From NCBI GenBank assembly GCA_001899805.1, contig MKWP01000009.1, forward strand, positions 124,001-188,000: a DNA stretch of 64,000 bases, written 5' to 3'. Made by a program: the position numbers and the translations under genes. Numbering within the stretch: position 1 is the first letter of the stretch; each line of letters starts with the position of its first letter. The notes beneath the pieces were generated by a model, which was not told the origin of the DNA, ran no database searches, and worked only from the letters and a program-made list of their open reading frames with translations. Source of the DNA: Lysobacterales bacterium 66-474 (GTDB lineage: Bacteria; Pseudomonadota; Gammaproteobacteria; Xanthomonadales; Rhodanobacteraceae). Positions 1 through 10,470 of this stretch are shown in pieces.

Positions 1-594
1 TTCCGCACCGCGACACCGGTCGACGTGATCGAACGCATGACCATGAGTTCGCGCCCGGCCAGCCGCCGCAGCATGCGCGGCGTGGAGGATCTGCGCGCGA
101 TCCCGTGGGTGTTCTCGTGGACGCAGATGCGCTCGATCCTGCCCGGCTGGTACGGGTTCGGCAGCGCGCTCGAACGCGGCATCGAAACGTTCGGCGAAGC
201 ACCGATGGTGGAAATGGCGCGCGACTGGGCGTTCCTCGGCCCCCTGATCGACGACATCGAAATGATGCTCGCCAAGGCCGACCTCGACATCGCCGCGGCG
301 TTCTCGCGCTTGTCGGGCGATCTGCACGCGAAATTCTTCCCGCGCATCGATGAGGAATTCCGGCGCACCCGCGATGCGATCCTGCGCATCAGGGGCAGCG
401 ACGAACTGCTGGCCGCCGATCCGCGCCTCGCGCAGTCGATCAGGTTGCGCAATCCCTACATCGATCCGATGAGCGTGCTGCAGGTGGACTTGCTGCGGCG
501 CTGGCGCGAGGGCGGCAGCCGCGACGAGGCGTTGTTGAACAGTCTGGTTGCCTGCGTCAACGGCGTCGCGCGCGGTTTGCAGAACACGGGCTGA
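1..594 (+). CDS. ppc: Phosphoenolpyruvate carboxylase, C-terminal part (5' end outside window)
   Basis: The frame is open from the first base, so this is the last 197 residues of a longer protein. It carries the family signature SRPASRR near the start, then the conserved DLRAIPWVFSWTQ and LPGWYGFGSAL blocks, the ADLDIAA stretch, the RNPYIDPMSVLQ block, and the typical C-terminus ending in NTG. PEP carboxylase adds bicarbonate to phosphoenolpyruvate to make oxaloacetate and so refills the TCA cycle in the cytoplasm. Identification is secure; the start and N-terminal catalytic His lie upstream of the window. The next gene is on the opposite strand and converges on it. Confidence 0.97.
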   Translation, partial: FRTATPVDVIERMTMSSRPASRRSMRGVEDLRAIPWVFSWTQMRSILPGWYGFGSALERGIETFGEAPMVEMARDWAFLGPLIDDIEMMLAKADLDIAAAFSRLSGDLHAKFFPRIDEEFRRTRDAILRIRGSDELLAADPRLAQSIRLRNPYIDPMSVLQVDLLRRWREGGSRDEALLNSLVACVNGVARGLQNTG

Positions 595-664
595 AGCGGG
601 CAGGGCGTCTCGAACGCAAGCGGGCGCGGAGCACGTGGCTGGCTCCGCGCCGCATGGCTCGCGC

Positions 665-1156
665 TTACGGATTCGAATCGATGGGAACCCGCACCCCTTG
701 CGAGGTGCCGCAGACTTCCCCGCGAACGCTTCCGTCCTTGTTGAGCGCGATGGCATGGATGGACGACGTGAACGCGTTGCCGCGCCAGTCCATCGTCGTC
801 TCCTGGTAAATGTCCTGGAGGCCATCCCAGGTGCCGTCGTGCAGGAAGTGGTAGAACTGGAAGTGCGCGCTGTACCGGCCGAGCCCGCGATATTCCCAGA
901 TGCCCTGGGCGGGACCATTGCCGGGCTGCGGGGTGTTGTCGGTGCTGGTCAGCGTGCCGCCGGTATGGAACGTGTTGAGCGCGATGAAGGAATGGGCCGG
1001 GCCGCCGGCGCATGAGGCCAGCGTCACCGACACATGCCAGGTGCCGACGATGCGGTTTTCGCCGAGGGGCGGAAGGCGCCCGGTTGCTGCAGACGCCAGC
1101 GGCAGGCCGCAGGTGGCGGCCAGTGCAAACACGGCGAATGTGTGCTTGATCTTCAT
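665..1156 (-). CDS. Small secreted protein of unknown function, tandem paralogue 1
   Basis: A 163-residue protein with an N-terminal signal peptide (MKIKHTFAVFALAATCGLPL, cleavage probably after ASA). The mature part begins with a GENRIVGTWHV block, reminiscent of small lipocalin-like beta-barrel proteins, and holds two cysteines (ASCAGG, EVCGTSQG) that could form a disulfide; it ends GVRVPIDSNP. The next gene upstream is a paralogue of exactly equal length with about 60% identical residues over the mature part. The start is fixed by a strong GGGAGGG ribosome-binding site. I do not recognise the family and assign no function. Confidence 0.85.
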   Translation of the reverse strand: MKIKHTFAVFALAATCGLPLASAATGRLPPLGENRIVGTWHVSVTLASCAGGPAHSFIALNTFHTGGTLTSTDNTPQPGNGPAQGIWEYRGLGRYSAHFQFYHFLHDGTWDGLQDIYQETTMDWRGNAFTSSIHAIALNKDGSVRGEVCGTSQGVRVPIDSNP

Positions 1157-1163
1157 GGTGAAC

Positions 1164-1253
1164 CCTCCCGTTGATGGTTGATGCGAACACGGCAGCCGCC
1201 CGCCCGGGCACTGCATGGGTTGTCTTCGGCAACGGGGCTGCACGATTACCGGA
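1164..1253 (-). promoter_or_regulatory. Conserved 90-nt leader, copy 1
   Basis: A 90-bp block directly upstream of the first paralogue that matches the block upstream of the second one (1990-2079) at 89 of 90 positions. It includes the GGGAGG ribosome-binding site and short complementary segments (GCAGCC with GGCTGC; GTTG with CAAC around a short loop) that could fold in RNA. It is much better conserved than the two coding regions it serves, so it is probably a promoter, 5' UTR or other regulatory leader, or the product of recent gene conversion. The remaining 1254-1488 up to the next stop codon shows nothing I can identify. Confidence 0.6.
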
Positions 1254-1488
1254 CGCCTGCGCCTTTCGGCGCTTCAACCAACGGGTCGTCTTTCGCCGGC
1301 CGACATGCCGACAGGTCGGCACGGGCTTTTCGCGGCTGCCATCGGTCACGGGCCGATGGCCGTCAGCCCTGTCTCCATCTACGTGGATTCCGGATCCAGG
1401 GGGCTGGGCTTGGGTTCCCCTGCACAGCAACCCGCCGCTACGCGCGTCACCTTGCGCAGCAGGGTATCGGGATGCAACGCGGTTCCTG

Positions 1489-1980
1489 TCAGGGGTTCGA
1501 GTCGATCGGCACGCGTACACCTTGCGCCGCGCCGCAAAGTTCGACGCGCAGGCTGCCGTCGACGTTGAGCACGCGTGAGTAGATGGCGGAGGTGTAGGAC
1601 ATGCCGTTGCGGTCCAGGGTGAGGTCCTGGTAGATGTCGCGAAGTCCGTCGTAGGTGCCGTCGGCCAGGAAACCATTGAACTGCGTGTGGCTGCTGTACC
1701 GGTTGTGCCCTTCGTATTCCCAGATGCCCTGCGCCGGGCCGCTCACAGGCGGAGGGGTGGCATCGGTGCTGGTCAGCGTGCCGCCGGCATGGAACGTATT
1801 GAGCGACAGGATGGATAGCGACGGGCCGCCCGCGCAGGGGGCGAAGGTCACCACCAGATGCCACATTCCCACGATGCGGTTTTCGCCGGGGGGCGGAAAG
1901 CGATGTGCAGGAGACGATGCCAGTGCCTGGCCGCAGCTTGCGGTCAGCGCGAGCGCAAGAAGTGTGTGCCGGATATTCAT
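1489..1980 (-). CDS. Small secreted protein of unknown function, tandem paralogue 2
   Basis: 163 residues, the same length as its downstream neighbour. It has a signal peptide (MNIRHTLLALALTASCGQAL, cleavage near ALASS), then GENRIVGMWHL, a conserved cysteine pair (APCAGG, ELCGAAQG), the shared block GGTLTSTD and the same GVRVPIDSNP ending. The start is supported by GGAGGAAGG upstream. The pair clearly arose by tandem duplication. The exported location is a prediction from the signal peptide; the function is unknown. Confidence 0.85.
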   Translation of the reverse strand: MNIRHTLLALALTASCGQALASSPAHRFPPPGENRIVGMWHLVVTFAPCAGGPSLSILSLNTFHAGGTLTSTDATPPPVSGPAQGIWEYEGHNRYSSHTQFNGFLADGTYDGLRDIYQDLTLDRNGMSYTSAIYSRVLNVDGSLRVELCGAAQGVRVPIDSNP

Positions 1981-1989
1981 GTTGACCTT

Positions 1990-2079
1990 CCTCCCGTTGA
2001 TGGTTGATGCGAACGCGGCAGCCGCCCGCCCGGGCACTGCATGGGTTGTCTTCGGCAACGGGGCTGCACGATTACCGGA
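1990..2079 (-). promoter_or_regulatory. Conserved 90-nt leader, copy 2
   Basis: Second copy of the 90-bp leader at 1164-1253, with a single base difference. It ends in the ribosome-binding site CGGGAGG before the second paralogue and begins about 50 bp from the metK terminator. Both copies sit at nearly the same distance from their start codon, as expected if each drives or controls its own gene. Confidence 0.6.
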
Positions 2080-2125
2080 GCGCAGCCGTCCGGCGTTTCG
2101 ATCGGTGCGGGTCGTTTTCGCAGGC

Positions 2126-2160
2126 GGAAACGAAAACGGGCTGCGCAAGGCAGCCCGTTC
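2126..2160 (-). terminator. Rho-independent terminator of metK
   Basis: Read on the minus strand, a perfect 10-bp stem (AACGGGCTGC paired with GCAGCCCGTT, arms at 2150-2159 and 2135-2144) with a 5-nt loop is followed by a T-rich tract TTTTCGTTT. It starts 25 bp after the metK stop codon. Stem, loop and T-tract match an intrinsic terminator. Confidence 0.85.
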
Positions 2161-2184
2161 GGGATGTCGCCCGGGTACAGGCTC

Positions 2185-3417
2185 TTACAGTTTCGCGGCC
2201 TTGCGCAGGGCCTCGGCGCGGTCGGTCGCTTCCCACGAGAACGCGGTCGCGGTTTCCGATTTCTTCACCAGCTTGCCGTTCTCGCGGTCTCCCCACTTGT
2301 AGGTGTGCTGGAACGGCTTGCGGCCGAAGTGGCCGTAGGACGCAGTGGACTGGTAGATCGGGTGGATCAGGTCCAGCATCTTGATGATGCCGTACGGACG
2401 CAGGTCGAAGTGGGCGCGGATCAGCTTCTCGATCTTGTCGTCGCTGATCTTGCCGGTGCCGAACGTCGTCACCGAAATGGAAGTGGGTTCGGCCACGCCG
2501 ATCGCGTAGGAGATCTGCACCTCGCAGCGATCCGCGATGCCGGCCGCGACGATGTTCTTGGCGACGTAGCGCGCGGCATACGTTGCGGAACGATCGACCT
2601 TGGACGGGTCCTTGCCCGAGAACGCGCCGCCGCCGTGGCGGGCCATGCCGCCGTAGGTGTCGACGATGATCTTGCGTCCGGTCAGGCCGCAATCACCCAC
2701 CGGACCACCGATCACGAACTTGCCGGTCGGATTGATGTGCACCTTGTTCTTCGGCAGTGCGTCGTACCACTTCTTCGGCAGCACGGGTTTCAAAATGAAT
2801 TCGCGCACGCCGTCCACGAGGTCGGCGTACTTCACTTCCGGATCGTGCTGGGTCGAGAGCACCACCGCGTCGAGTCCGGCGACGGTGTGGTTGTCGTTGT
2901 AGTGCAGGGTGACCTGCGATTTCGCGTCCGGGCGCAGCCACTTCAGCTTGCCGGCCTTGCGGATTTTCGCCTGCTGCTCGACCAGCCGGTGCGAGTAGTA
3001 GATCGGCGCGGGCATGAATTCCGGCGCTTCGTTGCAGGCGTAGCCGAACATCAGGCCCTGGTCGCCGGCGCCCTGTTCCTCGGGCTTCTTGCGCGCGACG
3101 CCCTGGTTGATGTCGGGGGACTGCTTGCCGATCAGGTTCAACACGCCGCAGGTGGCGCCGTCGAAACCGACCACCGACGAGTCGTAGCCGATGCCCAGGA
3201 TCACCTTGCGTGCCAGCGCTTCGATGTCGACCCACGCATCGGTGGTCACTTCGCCCGACACGATCGCGACGCCGGTCTTGACCATGGTTTCGCAGGCCAC
3301 GTGCGCGCGCTTGTCCTGCGCCAGGATCGCGTCCAGCACGGCATCGGAAATCTGGTCGGCGACCTTGTCCGGGTGGCCTTCGGAGACCGATTCGGAGGTG
3401 AACAGGTAACGGCTCAT
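2185..3417 (-). CDS. metK: S-adenosylmethionine synthetase
   Basis: 410 residues. Makes S-adenosylmethionine from methionine and ATP in the cytoplasm, the methyl donor of the cell. The ATP/methionine-binding GHPDK motif is at residues 14-18, the [12 protein letters not shown] block near residue 120 and the phosphate-binding [16 protein letters not shown] loop near 270. The full length agrees with the long bacterial form of the family. The start follows an AAAGGA site; an intrinsic terminator lies downstream. I looked for a known SAM-sensing riboswitch in the 275-bp upstream gap (3418-3692) and could not recognise one. Confidence 0.98.
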   Translation of the reverse strand: MSRYLFTSESVSEGHPDKVADQISDAVLDAILAQDKRAHVACETMVKTGVAIVSGEVTTDAWVDIEALARKVILGIGYDSSVVGFDGATCGVLNLIGKQSPDINQGVARKKPEEQGAGDQGLMFGYACNEAPEFMPAPIYYSHRLVEQQAKIRKAGKLKWLRPDAKSQVTLHYNDNHTVAGLDAVVLSTQHDPEVKYADLVDGVREFILKPVLPKKWYDALPKNKVHINPTGKFVIGGPVGDCGLTGRKIIVDTYGGMARHGGGAFSGKDPSKVDRSATYAARYVAKNIVAAGIADRCEVQISYAIGVAEPTSISVTTFGTGKISDDKIEKLIRAHFDLRPYGIIKMLDLIHPIYQSTASYGHFGRKPFQHTYKWGDRENGKLVKKSETATAFSWEATDRAEALRKAAKL

Positions 3418-3692
3418 CGTGGGTTATATCCTTTGATACGGATGGAGAGATGCCAAGCCGCAAATGATACATGGGATGCCGCGTGCGTGCAGCACGCGCC
3501 GCCGGGCGTTAATGCACGGTCAAGCGGGCGCGGAACGCCGGCGTCGGGCGCCGCGAACAACGACAAGACACGAGCGCCGACACGATGGCCAGCGCCCGGT
3601 ACCGCATGGCGGGTTGTCGACCACCGCGTGCAGCTCGATCGACGCGCCACCCGGGATCTCGTGACGCTTCGCGCCGGATCGCACGGACAGCG

Positions 3693-5687
3693 TCAACCGG
3701 TTGCGTTCATCTCCGCAAGCGCCGGACCGACGACCTCGACGACCTCGACCGTACCGGAGTGCGCCGCCGCGATGCCCCCGTCGAAGCCTGTCTTCCCGGC
3801 CGGCTCGTCCAGCATGACCACGCAGGCTGCGCGGTTGCGTCCATGGCGCTTGGCCCGGTACATCAAGGTGTCGGCAAGACGCAGGGCCGAGTCCCAGGAA
3901 CTGCCGGACTCGAGCGGGTGCACCACGCATCCGGCCGACACGCTGACGCGCAGTTGCCGGTCGCCGACCTGGATCGGGGTTCCGGCCACCGCGTCGAGCA
4001 GGCGCCTGGCCATTTGCGGCAGGCCCTGCGGGGTGGCGCCGGGCAGCACCAGCACGAACTCCTCGCCGCCCCAGCGCACCACGTGGTCGTGTGCACGCAC
4101 CAGTGCTTGCAGCCGGCGCGCCACCTCCGTCAGCACAAGGTCGCCGGCGTCGTGGCCGAGGTTGTCGTTGACCCGCTTGAAGTGGTCGACGTCGACCATC
4201 ACCAACCCGACCCGCGCCTCGGGATCGTGTTCGTAGGGCTGCATCATGCCCGCGAAATGGCGCCGGTTGAACACCCCGGTCAACTCGTCCAGCGCGGATT
4301 GTTCGGTCAGGCTGGCCACGTCCTGCGTCAACCGCCGGTTGGCACGGCGCGCGTGCAGCAGCCACAACACCATCAGCAGCGCGGACAGCACGGCGGCCGT
4401 CGCCAGCGTGGTCCACAGGCGCTGTTGCCAGAGCCGCGCGGAGGCCTGGGCCTCGGTCAGCCGTGCCTGCGTGGAGAGTTGCTCGATCTGGCGATTCTTG
4501 CGCTCGTCGTCGTACCTGGCCTGCAGCTCCAGTACCGCGGTGTCGCGCTTCTGTTCGGTGATCTTCTGGTTGACCTCGTCCATGGATTCCAGCAACTGCA
4601 GCGCATCCTTGTAGCGTCCGACCGCCTGGAGCTGCTTCACCAGTTCCTGACTGACGATCGACTGGGCGCGCAGGTTGCCCGAGCGACGCGCGAACTCCAT
4701 GGATTCCTGCAACGTGTCCAGGGCCATTTGCGCGCGCCCCATCCCGGCCGCGGCGAGCCCCTGGTTGGCCAGCGCCACGGCCACGAGATACGCGTCGTTG
4801 TCGGCCTTCGCCAGCGCCGCGCCTTCCTGCCCGTATTCCAGCGCGTCGTCGTAGCCTCCCTGGTGCAGGTAGTAATCGGACAGGTTGATGCGGACCGCGG
4901 CTTCCACGTGCCGCAGCCCCGGAACATTCTTCGAAACTTCCAGGGCCTGCTGCAGGGCGCGCAGTTGCGCGGGACGCTCGTCGAGTTGCGAGTAGACATA
5001 GCCCTGGTTGATGTACGCCTGCGCAAGGGCGGCCGTGAAGCCGATGGATCGCGCCTGCGCGATGACTTCCGGTGCCATGGCCGCGGCGCGCGGCAGGTAG
5101 CCGAGATCGGCGTCGATCACCGTGAGGTCGAGCTGGAGTTTGACGCGGGCGGCCGGGTCGCCCAGCCTGGCGGCCAGCTCCAAACCCTTCATTGCGTGGT
5201 CGAAGGCCACGTTCATGGCGCCTTGCTGGCGTTCCAGGTGTACCTGGGCGAGGATGAGCTCCAACTGCATGGCGTCGTCGTTCGCGGCGATCAATGTCGC
5301 CGCTTGCCGCAGATCGGCTCGCGCCGAGGTCACGTCGCGCCGGGACATCGCCGCCTGCGCCTCGCCGATCAGCCATGTGGCCTGGCATGGCTTGCAGTGT
5401 TCGCGCTGCGCCATCTGCTGCAGGCTGGCCAGCGCCTGTTGCAGCAGGTGCGTGTTGCGGTCGGGGATGGACAGCGCGATCAGCTGCGCGCAATAGCTGC
5501 GGCGCTGCTCGATCGGTGCCCGCGGGTCCGCGGCATCGCTGGCCGCCTGCAGGCGCGCCGCCGCCGCGGACGGCGACACGTAGCCGTGCGTCCTCAGGTC
5601 GGTGAGGACGTCCGCGACCCGTTCCGGCGCGGCCAGCAACGACGGCGATGCAAGCGCCAGGACGATGGAGAGAACCCAATGTTTCAT
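3693..5687 (-). CDS. TPR-containing membrane diguanylate cyclase (GGDEF)
   Basis: 664 residues from the chosen start. A signal peptide or N-terminal membrane segment (MKHWVLSIVLALASPSLLAA) is followed by roughly 380 residues of helical TPR-like repeats (periplasmic by prediction), a coiled region, a transmembrane helix (WTTLATAAVLSALLMVLWLL) and a C-terminal GGDEF domain. The active-site signature is GGEEF near residue 540, so cyclic-di-GMP synthesis from two GTP is expected. An inhibitory I-site motif RAHD lies just before it, suggesting product feedback. An upstream in-frame ATG (5747) adds 20 non-signal residues and is less likely. The ligand is unknown; the same architecture recurs at 7006-8880. 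Confidence 0.9.
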   Translation of the reverse strand: MKHWVLSIVLALASPSLLAAPERVADVLTDLRTHGYVSPSAAAARLQAASDAADPRAPIEQRRSYCAQLIALSIPDRNTHLLQQALASLQQMAQREHCKPCQATWLIGEAQAAMSRRDVTSARADLRQAATLIAANDDAMQLELILAQVHLERQQGAMNVAFDHAMKGLELAARLGDPAARVKLQLDLTVIDADLGYLPRAAAMAPEVIAQARSIGFTAALAQAYINQGYVYSQLDERPAQLRALQQALEVSKNVPGLRHVEAAVRINLSDYYLHQGGYDDALEYGQEGAALAKADNDAYLVAVALANQGLAAAGMGRAQMALDTLQESMEFARRSGNLRAQSIVSQELVKQLQAVGRYKDALQLLESMDEVNQKITEQKRDTAVLELQARYDDERKNRQIEQLSTQARLTEAQASARLWQQRLWTTLATAAVLSALLMVLWLLHARRANRRLTQDVASLTEQSALDELTGVFNRRHFAGMMQPYEHDPEARVGLVMVDVDHFKRVNDNLGHDAGDLVLTEVARRLQALVRAHDHVVRWGGEEFVLVLPGATPQGLPQMARRLLDAVAGTPIQVGDRQLRVSVSAGCVVHPLESGSSWDSALRLADTLMYRAKRHGRNRAACVVMLDEPAGKTGFDGGIAAAHSGTVEVVEVVGPALAEMNATG

Positions 5688-5945
5688 GCCGACTTTTTCG
5701 GCCGTCGGGATCGCGTCTGGAGCGGAATGCGCGGCATTTCCTGTCAACTTTCATGACGTGATTTGAAAGCGTTTCAGGGGGCGAAAGGGCCGCGCCTCGG
5801 GTTGTCGCCATCGTTCAGGTTGGTGCGTGAAAACGATGGCCGGCGAAACGCCGCACTGGGTTGCGAAATCCAGACTCCGCGAAGCACGTGGCGCGCCGGC
5901 TACGTGGTGCGAACATCGCGCCGCGGATGAAGGATGTCCGCCGGA

Positions 5946-6932
<987 letters not shown>

Positions 6933-7005
6933 TCCGCCAGTTTACTGGCCCGCTCCTTGCAACGGCATGGTTCGGGTTTGATCATTGAGGCTCCAGGAGG
7001 AGCTG

Positions 7006-8880
7006 ATGCGGAAGCCGTGGCCGGGATGGATGCTTTGCGGCGCGATGTCGATCGGTGCGATGTCGACCGGCCTGCTGTCGACCGGGGTGTCGTCGATCGC
7101 TTGCGCGGCTGCGACGCCGTTGTCCCGAGTGGAGATGCGCACGCTTTCCGCCGGCGACCCGCGCGGCTTGATCGACAAGGTCAGGGGGGCGCTCGACGCC
7201 GGCATGTATGCCAACGATCCGGCCGGCGAACGCGAAGCGCTGTGGTGGATGGGCCATGCGGGCATCAACGTGTCCGACGATGCGGCGGTGACCGAGGCGG
7301 TTGCGCGCCTGAAAAGTCTCGGCAGCGTGGGCCACGACACGCTCGCGGCGTCCTACGCGGGCTTCCTCACCGCCGACCTGCGCATCGCCCACGGCGACGG
7401 CGGCGGTGTCGGCGATGCCTTGCAGGCGGCCGCGCTGCAACTGGACAGCCCCGATCCCGCGCGTCGCGCGCTGGCCAAGTTCCAGTTGTGCGATGCCTAC
7501 AGCATGGCCGGCCAGGCACGGCATTCGCAGCCGTTGTGCGCGGAAGCCGATGCGGCATTCGGCGCCTTGCACGACGACTGGAACCAGGCGCAGGCGAAAA
7601 ACGACGAAGGCAACAACGCCTATGCACTCGACCGATACGCCGAGGCGGGGAAGTTCTACGGGGAGGCGCGCGCCTTGTATCGCAAGGTGGGCGACCGTGC
7701 GCAGGAACTCATGGTGGGCGACAACCTGGCGCAGGTGTACCTGAAGCAGGGCAAGCCCGGGCAGGCATTGGCCTTGTCGCAGGCCTCGCTGGCCAACGAG
7801 CGCGCCGCGGGACGCGAGTCCGATGCCCTGATCTCGCAACACGACATCGTGCGCGCGCTGGATGCGTTGGGGCGGCGCCGCGAAGCGGTGGCGCTGATCG
7901 CTTCGACGGTGGCGGAAGCACGCAAGGCGGGGTTGGGTTCGTTGTTGCCGGACCTGCTGGAACAGCAGTCGCAGCTGGCCGAACGCGACGGCAACCTCGA
8001 ATTGGCCTTGAGCGCCGAACGTGAGGCCCTGGCGGCTTCGCGCAAGCGCTGGTCGAACAGCCTGGGTTCGCAGCAGGCGGAACTCGCGGCGCGCTATGCG
8101 GCACGCGAGAAGGAACTCCGCATCCAGGAACTGGAACGCACCGACCAGATCAAGAACCTCAAGTTGCGCGCCGCCGAAGCCGATGCCGCGCGCAACGCGA
8201 TGCAGGTGCGGCGCCAGCGCGGCAGCCTGCTGGCCGCACTGGTGGCGGCATCGGGCCTGCTGGCGGGCATCGTCTCGTTGCTGTTGCTGCTGCGTTCGCA
8301 GCGGCGCCACGCCGGCGAGTTGCGCCGGCAGGCGCTGGAAGATCCGCTGACCGGCGTCGACAACCGGCGCGGTTTCTTCCGGCGCGCGCATGCGTTGCTG
8401 GAAAAACGCGGCACGGGCGAGGCGCCCTTGCATGCGTTGCTGTTGTTCGATTTCGACTATTTCAAGCTGGTGAACGATCGCTACGGGCATCCGTTCGGCG
8501 ACATCGTGCTGAACATCTCGCTGCAGCGCCTGCGCGAGGTGGTCGGCACGCGCGGGCACCTCGCGCGGCTGGGTGGCGAGGAGTTCATCGTGTTGTGCCC
8601 ACACATCGGCGGCGCGCAAGCCCTGCAGCTTGCCGAGGCGATGCGCGCGGCGGTGGGCGGGCTGGTGTTTCCGAACGCACCGAACGCACTCGATGTCACC
8701 ATCAGCATCGGCGTGGCGCTGTTCGATGGCAATCGTTCCCACGACGTCGGCAGCTGGCTGCGCAGCGCCGACAATGCGATGTACGCAGCCAAGGCGCGCG
8801 GACGCGACCAGATCGTGGTCGCGCAGGCGGTCAGCGACTTGTTGTCGCAGGCCGGCGCGGGACCGCAGCCGGCGGTTTGA
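7006..8880 (+). CDS. TPR-containing membrane diguanylate cyclase (GGDEF), second copy of architecture
   Basis: 624 residues. Layout parallels the 3693-5687 protein: exported N-terminus, helical TPR-like region (residues about 40-370), coiled coil, transmembrane helix (LLAALVAASGLLAGIVSLLLLL) and GGDEF domain with LGGEEF near residue 524. The metal/GTP-binding FDFDYFKLVND segment is intact, so the cyclase should be active. Unlike its neighbour it lacks an RxxD I-site (RGHL at that place). The start follows a strong GGAGGAG site; an upstream in-frame TTG (6985) is rejected. The 3' end overlaps the convergent globin gene by 50 bp. Confidence 0.9.
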   Translation: MRKPWPGWMLCGAMSIGAMSTGLLSTGVSSIACAAATPLSRVEMRTLSAGDPRGLIDKVRGALDAGMYANDPAGEREALWWMGHAGINVSDDAAVTEAVARLKSLGSVGHDTLAASYAGFLTADLRIAHGDGGGVGDALQAAALQLDSPDPARRALAKFQLCDAYSMAGQARHSQPLCAEADAAFGALHDDWNQAQAKNDEGNNAYALDRYAEAGKFYGEARALYRKVGDRAQELMVGDNLAQVYLKQGKPGQALALSQASLANERAAGRESDALISQHDIVRALDALGRRREAVALIASTVAEARKAGLGSLLPDLLEQQSQLAERDGNLELALSAEREALAASRKRWSNSLGSQQAELAARYAAREKELRIQELERTDQIKNLKLRAAEADAARNAMQVRRQRGSLLAALVAASGLLAGIVSLLLLLRSQRRHAGELRRQALEDPLTGVDNRRGFFRRAHALLEKRGTGEAPLHALLLFDFDYFKLVNDRYGHPFGDIVLNISLQRLREVVGTRGHLARLGGEEFIVLCPHIGGAQALQLAEAMRAAVGGLVFPNAPNALDVTISIGVALFDGNRSHDVGSWLRSADNAMYAAKARGRDQIVVAQAVSDLLSQAGAGPQPAV

Positions 8881-9307
8881 CGGGCTGCGCCGACTGGAGC
8901 GCGCGGATCGGGATACCCGACTCGCGTCCGCGCAGGTGTCCGGTCAGCCCCATGCCCACCCGCATGCCGTAACCGATGCGTTCGGCATAGCCGATCAGCA
9001 ACGCGGCCGATTCCGGTTCCAGTTCCGCGCGCGCGGTTTCGCGCCACAACGCCAGCCAGCGCTGGAAATGCGCGGCCCCGATCGGCAGGGGCTGGTGCTT
9101 GGCCAACGGGTTGCCGCGGTAATGGCCGCTGCGCAGCGCGACCGTCGACCAGAATGAAGTCAGCAACACCTTGTGCACGTCCCAGTCATCGACCATCGCA
9201 TTGAACACCGGACCGAGCAGGGGGTCGACCCGGACTTTTTCGTAGAAACGGTCCACCTGGCGCGCGAGGCAGGCTTCGTCCAGCCCAGCGGGAATGGCGT
9301 TCGGCAT
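8831..9307 (-). CDS. Group 3 truncated haemoglobin
   Basis: About 158 residues. It shows the group 3 (CtrHb-type) signature: FYEKVRVDPLLGPVF, then DWDVHKVLLTSFWS, GNPLAKH, and HFQRWLALWRET where the histidine is the proximal haem ligand. These proteins bind haem and are linked to NO or oxygen chemistry in other bacteria; the role here is unknown. The start is uncertain: ATG at 9307 gives the usual short lead, while 9343, 9352 or GTG 9361 would extend it. A proline/arginine-rich tail makes the stop overlap the end of the convergent GGDEF gene by 50 bp. Divergent from the ferredoxin gene. Confidence 0.85.
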   Translation of the reverse strand: MPNAIPAGLDEACLARQVDRFYEKVRVDPLLGPVFNAMVDDWDVHKVLLTSFWSTVALRSGHYRGNPLAKHQPLPIGAAHFQRWLALWRETARAELEPESAALLIGYAERIGYGMRVGMGLTGHLRGRESGIPIRALQSAQPVKPPAAVPRRPATTSR

Positions 9308-9426
9308 GCGGCCAGCGTCGCGTGTGGCGGCGCAGTGGGCCATGACCTGCATCAATGACACGCATCAATGCCGCGCAAGGTGCATCGGCGCAAAGTGCAC
9401 GACATGCCCGCCACGGAAGCGCCGTC

Positions 9427-9798
9427 ATGACCCACGTCGTCACCGACAACTGCATCAACTGCAAGTACACCGATTGCGTGGAAGTGTGCCCGGTCGATTG
9501 CTTCCATGAGGGTCCGAACTTCCTGGTGATCGATCCCGACGAGTGCATCGACTGCACGCTGTGCGTGGCCGAATGCCCGGTCAATGCCATTTTCCCCGAG
9601 ATGGACGTGCCGGCGGGGCAGGAGCATTACCTCGGCATCAATGCCGAACTCGCGAAAATCTGGCCGGTGATCGCCAGCAAGATCCCGGCGATGGATGGTG
9701 CCGACCTGTGGGACGGCATGCCCGACAAGTTGCCGCTGCTCGATCGCGGCGGTGGCAAGCCGGTTGATGAACCGCTCGCATCGCCCCACGCCCCATGA
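9427..9798 (+). CDS. fdxA: 7Fe ferredoxin (3Fe-4S / 4Fe-4S)
   Basis: 123 residues. The N-terminal half carries two cysteine clusters, [17 protein letters not shown] and [16 protein letters not shown], the pattern of FdxA-type seven-iron ferredoxins like Azotobacter ferredoxin I. The C-terminal helical extension ([17 protein letters not shown]) is also typical. A soluble electron carrier. The start MTHVVTDNC matches the conserved N-terminus of the family; upstream codons in frame are not conserved sequence. Followed 88 bp later by tpx. Confidence 0.95.
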   Translation: MTHVVTDNCINCKYTDCVEVCPVDCFHEGPNFLVIDPDECIDCTLCVAECPVNAIFPEMDVPAGQEHYLGINAELAKIWPVIASKIPAMDGADLWDGMPDKLPLLDRGGGKPVDEPLASPHAP

Positions 9799-9886
9799 CG
9801 CGGCCTTGATCCCCGTCGGCTAGACTGGCTGGACGGCGGCAACAGCGGCCACGCATTTCCCGTACGCAATCCCGAGGAGCCACGTC

Positions 9887-10387
9887 ATGTCCGGCACCAA
9901 ATTCAAGGGCAACCCCGTCCACGTCGACGGTCATTTTCCGAAGGTCGGCGACAAGGCGCCGGCATTCAAGTTGATTGCGGGCGATCTGTCCGAAAAGTCG
10001 CTGGCCGACTTCACGGGCAAGCGCAAGGTGTTGAACATCTTCCCGAGCGTGGACACCGGCGTGTGTGCGGCGTCGGTCCGGCATTTCAACAAGGACGCGG
10101 CGGGGCTGAAGAACGCCGTGGTGCTGTGCATTTCCGCCGACCTGCCGTTCGCACAGGCTCGCTTCTGCGGCGCCGAAGGCATCGAGAACGTCGTCATGCT
10201 GTCGATGATGCGCGGCCGCGAATTCCTGAAGGACTATGGCGTCGCCATGACCGACGGTCCGCTGGCCGGCCTCGCCGCGCGCGCCGTGGTGGTGCTGGAC
10301 GAACACGACAAGGTGGTCTACACGCAGATGGTGGACGACATCACCCACGAACCCGATTACGCGGCGGCGCTGAAAGCGCTCGGCTGA
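9887..10387 (+). CDS. tpx: Thiol peroxidase (atypical 2-Cys peroxiredoxin)
   Basis: 166 residues. Reduces hydrogen peroxide and alkyl hydroperoxides using thioredoxin. The peroxidatic cysteine is C60 in [13 protein letters not shown] and the resolving cysteine is C94 in ARFCGAEG, the same spacing as Escherichia coli Tpx. A GAGGAG ribosome-binding site precedes the ATG. The region after the stop codon is occupied by a large repeat. Identification is secure. Confidence 0.97.
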   Translation: MSGTKFKGNPVHVDGHFPKVGDKAPAFKLIAGDLSEKSLADFTGKRKVLNIFPSVDTGVCAASVRHFNKDAAGLKNAVVLCISADLPFAQARFCGAEGIENVVMLSMMRGREFLKDYGVAMTDGPLAGLAARAVVVLDEHDKVVYTQMVDDITHEPDYAAALKALG

Positions 10388-10470
10388 CTCATTCGCGTTT
10401 GCTGTTCTCCCTTGTGGAGATGGTTTACGTGGCGGATGGGTGAGGGCACGTAATCGCGAGCCATTCATCA

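Noticed and set aside
3418-3692. Possible SAM- or SAH-sensing riboswitch upstream of metK
   Set aside because: I found no match to conserved cores of known SAM/SAH riboswitch classes and no terminator or anti-SD stem that would support one.
5748-5945. A fis gene downstream of dusB, as in enterobacteria
   Set aside because: No frame in this 198-bp stretch resembles Fis; it appears non-coding.
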